Part shown: positions 7,360-9,667 of the stretch, piece by piece
How the letters are laid out: each line of letters opens with the position of its first letter
How positions within the stretch are numbered: the stretch's first letter is position 1
Assembly (NCBI GenBank): GCA_964490325.1
Contig: CAZBBX010000050.1
Span: 1 to 9,667, forward strand
Reading direction: 5' to 3'
Length of the DNA stretch: 9,667 nt
From: DAOPJM01 sp964490325
GTDB taxonomy: Bacteria > Bacillota > Clostridia > Christensenellales > CAG-138
Made by a program: the position numbers and the translations under genes
Notes under the pieces: model-generated
Seen by the model: only the letters and a program-made list of their open reading frames with translations
The model's database searches: none
What the model was told of the DNA's origin: nothing

Positions 7360-9005
7360 CTATCTTGCGTACTGGGCTTCCACCAGACGCGTACCGCAGT
7401 ACTTTTCCCTTAGGCGGGGCTTCTCGATCTTTCCCGTGGGATTGCGCGGGACCTTGTCGAAGATGATGCGGCGCGGACGCTTGTAGCGGGGCAGCTCCAA
7501 GCAGAACTCCACGACCTCCTGTTCGGTCAGGCTCTCGCCCTCCTTGATCTCGATGATCGCCGCGGCGATCTCGCCCAAGCGCTTGTCGGGCAGACCGATG
7601 ACCGCCACATCCTTGATGCTCTTGTGGGAGCGCAGGAAGTCCTCGATCTGAACGGGATAGAGGTTCTCCCCGCCGCTGATGATGACGTCCTTCTTGCGAT
7701 CCACCAGATAGATGAAGCCCTCCGCATCCATGCGCGCCATGTCCCCCGTATACAGCCAACCGTCGCGCAGCACCTCGTCCGTCGCCTTGACGTTGTGATA
7801 GTAGCACTTCATCACGCCGTCGCCGCGCACCGCAAGCTCCCCTACCTCTCCTGCGGGCACGTCGCTGCCGTCCTCGCGCACAACTCGCGTCTCCCAGCCA
7901 TAGCCTGCCTTGCCGATGGCGCCCAGCTTGTCGATGTTCTCCATGCCCAGATGCACGCAGCCGGGGCCGATGGACTCGGACAGGCCGTAGTTGACGTCAT
8001 ACTGATGCGCGGGGAAGGTCTTGAGCCAACGGCGCACCAGACTGGGCGGCACGGGCTGGGCGCCTATGTGCATCAGACGCCACTGGGACAGGCGGAAATC
8101 CTCCTTTTTGAGGTCGCCGCGATCCAACGCGTCCAGTATGTCCTGCACCCAAGGCACCAGCAGCCACACGATGGTGCAGCGCTCCTCCGACACGGCATGC
8201 AGCACCCAATCGGGGCGGACGCCGCGCAGCAGCACCGCCTTGCTCCCCGTCATAAGGCTGCCGAANNNNNNNNNNGCATCTTTGCTCCCGTGTGATACAG
8301 CGGCGGGATGCAGAGGAATACGTCCTCATGGGTCTGCTCGTGATGCTTCTGCTCAGTCACTGCGGCATGGTATAGAGCGCGCTGGGCATGCAGGATGGCC
8401 TTGGGGAAACCCGTCGTGCCGGAAGAAAAGTAGATCGCAGCATCGTCCTCGTCCTCCAAGGCGACCGCAGGCGCTACGCTTGAGCAGTACTGCACCAGTG
8501 TGTCGTAGCTGTCCGCAAAAGTGGGGACGTCCTCGCCCACATAGAAAAAGTCGCGGATGGAGCCAAGGTCGGGCAGGATCGCAGTGACGCGATCCACAAA
8601 CTCCACGCCGAACACCAGCTCGGTCACGTCGGCAAGATCCAAGCAGTAGGCGATCTCCTCCGCCGTATAGCGATAATTCAAAGGAACGGCCAACGCTCCC
8701 GTTTTGAGGATGCCAAAGTAGATGGGCAGCCACTCCAAGCAGTTCATCAGCAGCAGGCCGACCTTGTCGCCCTTCTTCACGCCGCGGGTCAACAGGAGGT
8801 TTGCAAAACGGTTTGCCTTGACGTCGAATTCCTTCCAGCTCATCTCGCGGCGATATCGGCCGCTTGGCGAGGATTCGATCAGATTGAATTCGCGCCAAGT
8901 CATGTTTTCATCGGGACGCGCAGCGGGGTTGATCTCCACCAGCGAGGTCTCGTTCGGGTACAGCTTTGCGTTGCGCTCCAGTAAATCGGTGATGACCATG
9001 CTCAT
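7360..9005 (-). CDS. AMP-forming acyl-CoA synthetase (ligase), interrupted by an assembly gap
   Basis: The enzyme activates a carboxylic acid with ATP and joins it to CoA. All core motifs of the adenylate-forming family are present: A3 YFSSGTTGFPKA (about 192-203), PPLYHTGAKM (234-243), A5 NYGLSES (about 337-343), A7 YTGD (417-420), A8 VDRKKDVIISGGENLYPVQIE (about 433-453) and A10 PRNPTGKIEK with catalytic Lys (about 524). Ten Ns at 8266-8275 break the frame as written. The flanks read GAKM plus a C, then FGSLMTG, and five missing bases encoding His-Trp would restore a 546-residue protein, so this is an assembly gap and not a pseudogene. The ATG at 9003-9005 is used, with AAAGGA just upstream. 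A second in-frame ATG lies at 8997-8999. TWREFN (about 36-41) and SWKEFD (about 56-61) look alike, giving a short repeat-like N-terminus. The gene is first in an operon with the symporter and lies directly behind a T-box leader. The acid substrate is unknown. Confidence 0.93.
8266..8275. other. Assembly gap (10 Ns) inside the ligase gene
   Basis: The ten Ns are a placeholder. The reading frames on the two sides require a missing length of 2 modulo 3 bases, so exactly ten cannot be correct for an intact gene. Five bases, completing a CAY and a TGG codon, fit both frame and the family pattern GAKM-HW-FGSL. Confidence 0.85.
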
Positions 9006-9057
9006 TAAAGTCCTTTCCTTTGTTCCTTTCCGTCCGCCGCGCTTTCTGCAGGGCAAT

Positions 9058-9086
9058 AAAAAAAGTCCTCCGCATAAGCAGAGGAC
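9058..9086 (-). terminator. T-box intrinsic terminator
   Basis: On the minus strand GTCCTC (9086-9081) pairs with GAGGAC (9070-9065). Two inner G-C pairs and a tetraloop follow, then seven T residues (9064-9058). This is the off-state structure of the leader. Its 5' arm is shared with the antiterminator. Confidence 0.9.
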
Positions 9087-9338
9087 GAAACGGCGTTCGT
9101 GGTACCACCTCAATTTACCGTGTCCTTACGGACAAACGGCCTTATCGGGCACAGCCAAAGGCGATGCCTCAGCGTAATAACGGGCGCACCCGTCGTCGCC
9201 TACTCGTTGGGTCAAGACCCTTCTTTGGGGACGCAGCTCGCAAGATGTATTCGATCGAGCAACCCTTGCCGTCTCGCACCAACCAACGGCTCTCTTGAAG
9301 GCGTTTGCACCGAACTACTTCTTCTCGGTCACAGCTTT
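9058..9338 (-). promoter_or_regulatory. T-box leader (riboswitch), tyrosine-type specifier
   Basis: T-box leaders bind a specific tRNA and let transcription continue when that tRNA is uncharged. On the minus strand the expected parts occur in order. The Stem I 5' side has AGUA at about 9319-9316. The distal region AAGAGAGCCGUUGGUUGGUG lies at about 9296-9277. The specifier stretch GAA-UAC-AUC has UAC at 9249-9247, a tyrosine codon. A stem III-like hairpin (TGTCC-GTAA-GGACA) lies near 9132-9119. The T-box sequence UGAGGUGGUACCACG (about 9112-9098) contains the UGGU bulge, which fits a tRNA with discriminator A. The terminator then follows. The antiterminator can form by pairing GAGG of the T-box with CCUC of the terminator arm. 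The leader controls the ligase-symporter operon, whose start lies about 50 bases downstream. T-box identity is certain on motif grounds. The Tyr assignment assumes the usual GAA-NNN-A alignment. The alternative AUA (Ile) is less likely. Confidence 0.93.
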
Positions 9339-9344
9339 TCATGT

Positions 9345-9374
9345 ATCATAGCATCATCCGCTTTTCCTTGTCAA
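9345..9374 (-). promoter_or_regulatory. Promoter of the T-box operon
   Basis: On the minus strand a perfect -35 box TTGACA (9374-9369) and a -10 box TATGAT (9350-9345) are separated by 18 bases. The expected start is near 9338, just before Stem I of the leader. Confidence 0.8.
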
Positions 9375-9411
9375 GTAAAAATCTTGCAAGGTCACGGCCT
9401 GAGCCTGAGTC

Positions 9412-9546
9412 AGCAGGTACGGGATTGGAAATCGGTCATCGGCTCGGCTTCCTTGCGCTCCGCGCCGCTATCGCTCGGCCTGACTCGATTTCCCGGGGCG
9501 GGAAAACGCGTTACCGGCGCGTTTTCTTTTCCGCCCTTCGAATCCC
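9412..9546. repeat. GC-rich intergenic repeat, copy 1, with inverted ends
   Basis: Positions 9429-9482 are identical over 54 bases to 9614-9667. The flanking start (9412-9428) matches the second copy with few changes. The unit is framed by nested inverted repeats: GGGATT(G)GAA at 9421-9430 against TTCGAATCCC at 9537-9546, and GGAAATCG (9427-9434) against CGATTTCC (9486-9493). No ORF here is credible. It resembles a dispersed, hairpin-forming (MITE/REP-like) element of about 130 bp. Family unknown. Confidence 0.6.
9502..9526. repeat. Perfect hairpin inside the repeat, terminator-like on the plus strand
   Basis: GAAAACGCG (9502-9510) and CGCGTTTTC (9518-9526) form a 9-bp stem with a 7-base loop, followed by TTTT on the plus strand. 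No plus-strand gene ends here, so it may be part of the repeat rather than a working terminator. Confidence 0.45.
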
Positions 9547-9563
9547 TCTGAACTGACTGCATA

Positions 9564-9591
9564 AAAAAAGCACCCCTGTGGGCACTTTTTT
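9564..9591 (-). terminator. Hairpin terminator next to the tRNA-like fragment
   Basis: A 12-bp stem (9580-9591 with 9564-9575, loop 9576-9579) is followed by a T-run. Two central pairs are G-U wobbles when read as minus-strand RNA but C-A mismatches on the plus strand. It is therefore built for minus-strand transcripts, matching the orientation of the tRNA-Gly-like 3' end beside it. Confidence 0.6.
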
Positions 9592-9592
9592 A

Positions 9593-9615
9593 TGGAGCAG
9601 GTAACGGGATTCGAA
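9593..9615 (-). pseudogene. tRNA-Gly 3'-end-like fragment
   Basis: On the minus strand the 23 bases begin TTCGAATCCCG (T-loop and 3' side of the T-stem) and end ACCTGCT-CCA, as in tRNA-Gly genes that encode CCA with a U discriminator. The bases before the T-loop (CCGAT) cannot pair with CCCGT, so no complete tRNA exists here. A minus-strand terminator follows immediately. It may be a remnant, an integration site, or chance similarity within the repeat. Confidence 0.35.
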
Positions 9616-9667
9616 ATCGGTCATCGGCTCGGCTTCCTTGCGCTCCGCGCCGCTATCGCTCGGCCTG
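9596..9667. repeat. GC-rich intergenic repeat, copy 2, cut by the window edge
   Basis: This is the second copy of the unit seen at 9412 onward, with one extra A near its start and a C for G change. It is identical over the last 54 bases. It runs off the window, so its far inverted end is not visible. Confidence 0.7.

Noticed and set aside
7360..9005. Ligase as a frameshifted pseudogene
   Set aside because: The only frame break is at the N run. All catalytic motifs are present on both sides and a five-base filler restores the protein.
9099..9551. A 150-codon plus-strand frame
   Set aside because: It crosses the T-box leader, its promoter and the intergenic repeat, so it is explained by non-coding structure.
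9412..9667. CRISPR array or other regularly spaced array
   Set aside because: Only two copies are visible, with a repeat of over 70 bases, internal inverted repeats and no spacer regularity.
9593..9667. Complete tRNA gene
   Set aside because: The 5' side of the T-stem does not pair and no anticodon arm or D-arm follows. Only a 3'-end-like segment is present.

Overview
The window looks like a stretch of chromosome from an anaerobic, GC-rich member of the Clostridia (Bacillota), probably from the gut. The evidence is a T-box leader, strong TATAAT promoters with AGGAGG-type ribosome binding sites, SecG/SmpB/tmRNA in a row, and a secreted protein with type I dockerin repeats. No species can be named from the sequence alone. 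Ten Ns at 8266-8275 mark an assembly gap inside a gene.

Layout. 1-777: the 3' end of a plus-strand gene cut by the window edge, probably the C-terminus of a SNF2/RapA-like helicase. Its AT-richer base use differs from the rest, which suggests an accessory island. 778-1011: no gene, but a 191-bp block bounded by 15-bp inverted repeats and holding a strong hairpin, immediately downstream of the tmRNA gene. 1012-2208 (minus): secG, a terminator, smpB and ssrA (tmRNA), the trans-translation ribosome-rescue pair behind a Sec translocase subunit. 2334-3374 (minus): an extended short-chain dehydrogenase/epimerase, divergent from a TetR-type regulator at 3581-4147 (plus). The shared intergenic region carries a promoter and a perfect 16-bp palindrome.

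4249-5703 (plus): a secreted protein with two dockerin modules, two Pro/Thr linkers and a class B-like sortase domain, with its own near-consensus promoter and a bidirectional terminator. 5794-9005 (minus): a two-gene operon of a sodium:solute symporter and an AMP-forming acyl-CoA ligase. It is preceded at about 9058-9338 by a complete T-box leader whose specifier reads UAC (tyrosine). 9339-9667: the T-box promoter, then non-coding repeat DNA with two copies of a GC-rich repeat, a terminator and a short segment resembling the 3' end of a tRNA-Gly.

How the genes may work together. The most informative unit is the T-box-ligase-symporter operon. A tyrosine-starvation switch on an acid-CoA ligase and a Na+ symporter suggests uptake and CoA activation of an aryl acid, such as 4-hydroxyphenylacetate, as a route to tyrosine. 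This is inference. The second unusual item is the dockerin-sortase fusion, which would place a transpeptidase in a cohesin-dockerin assembly or on the cell surface.
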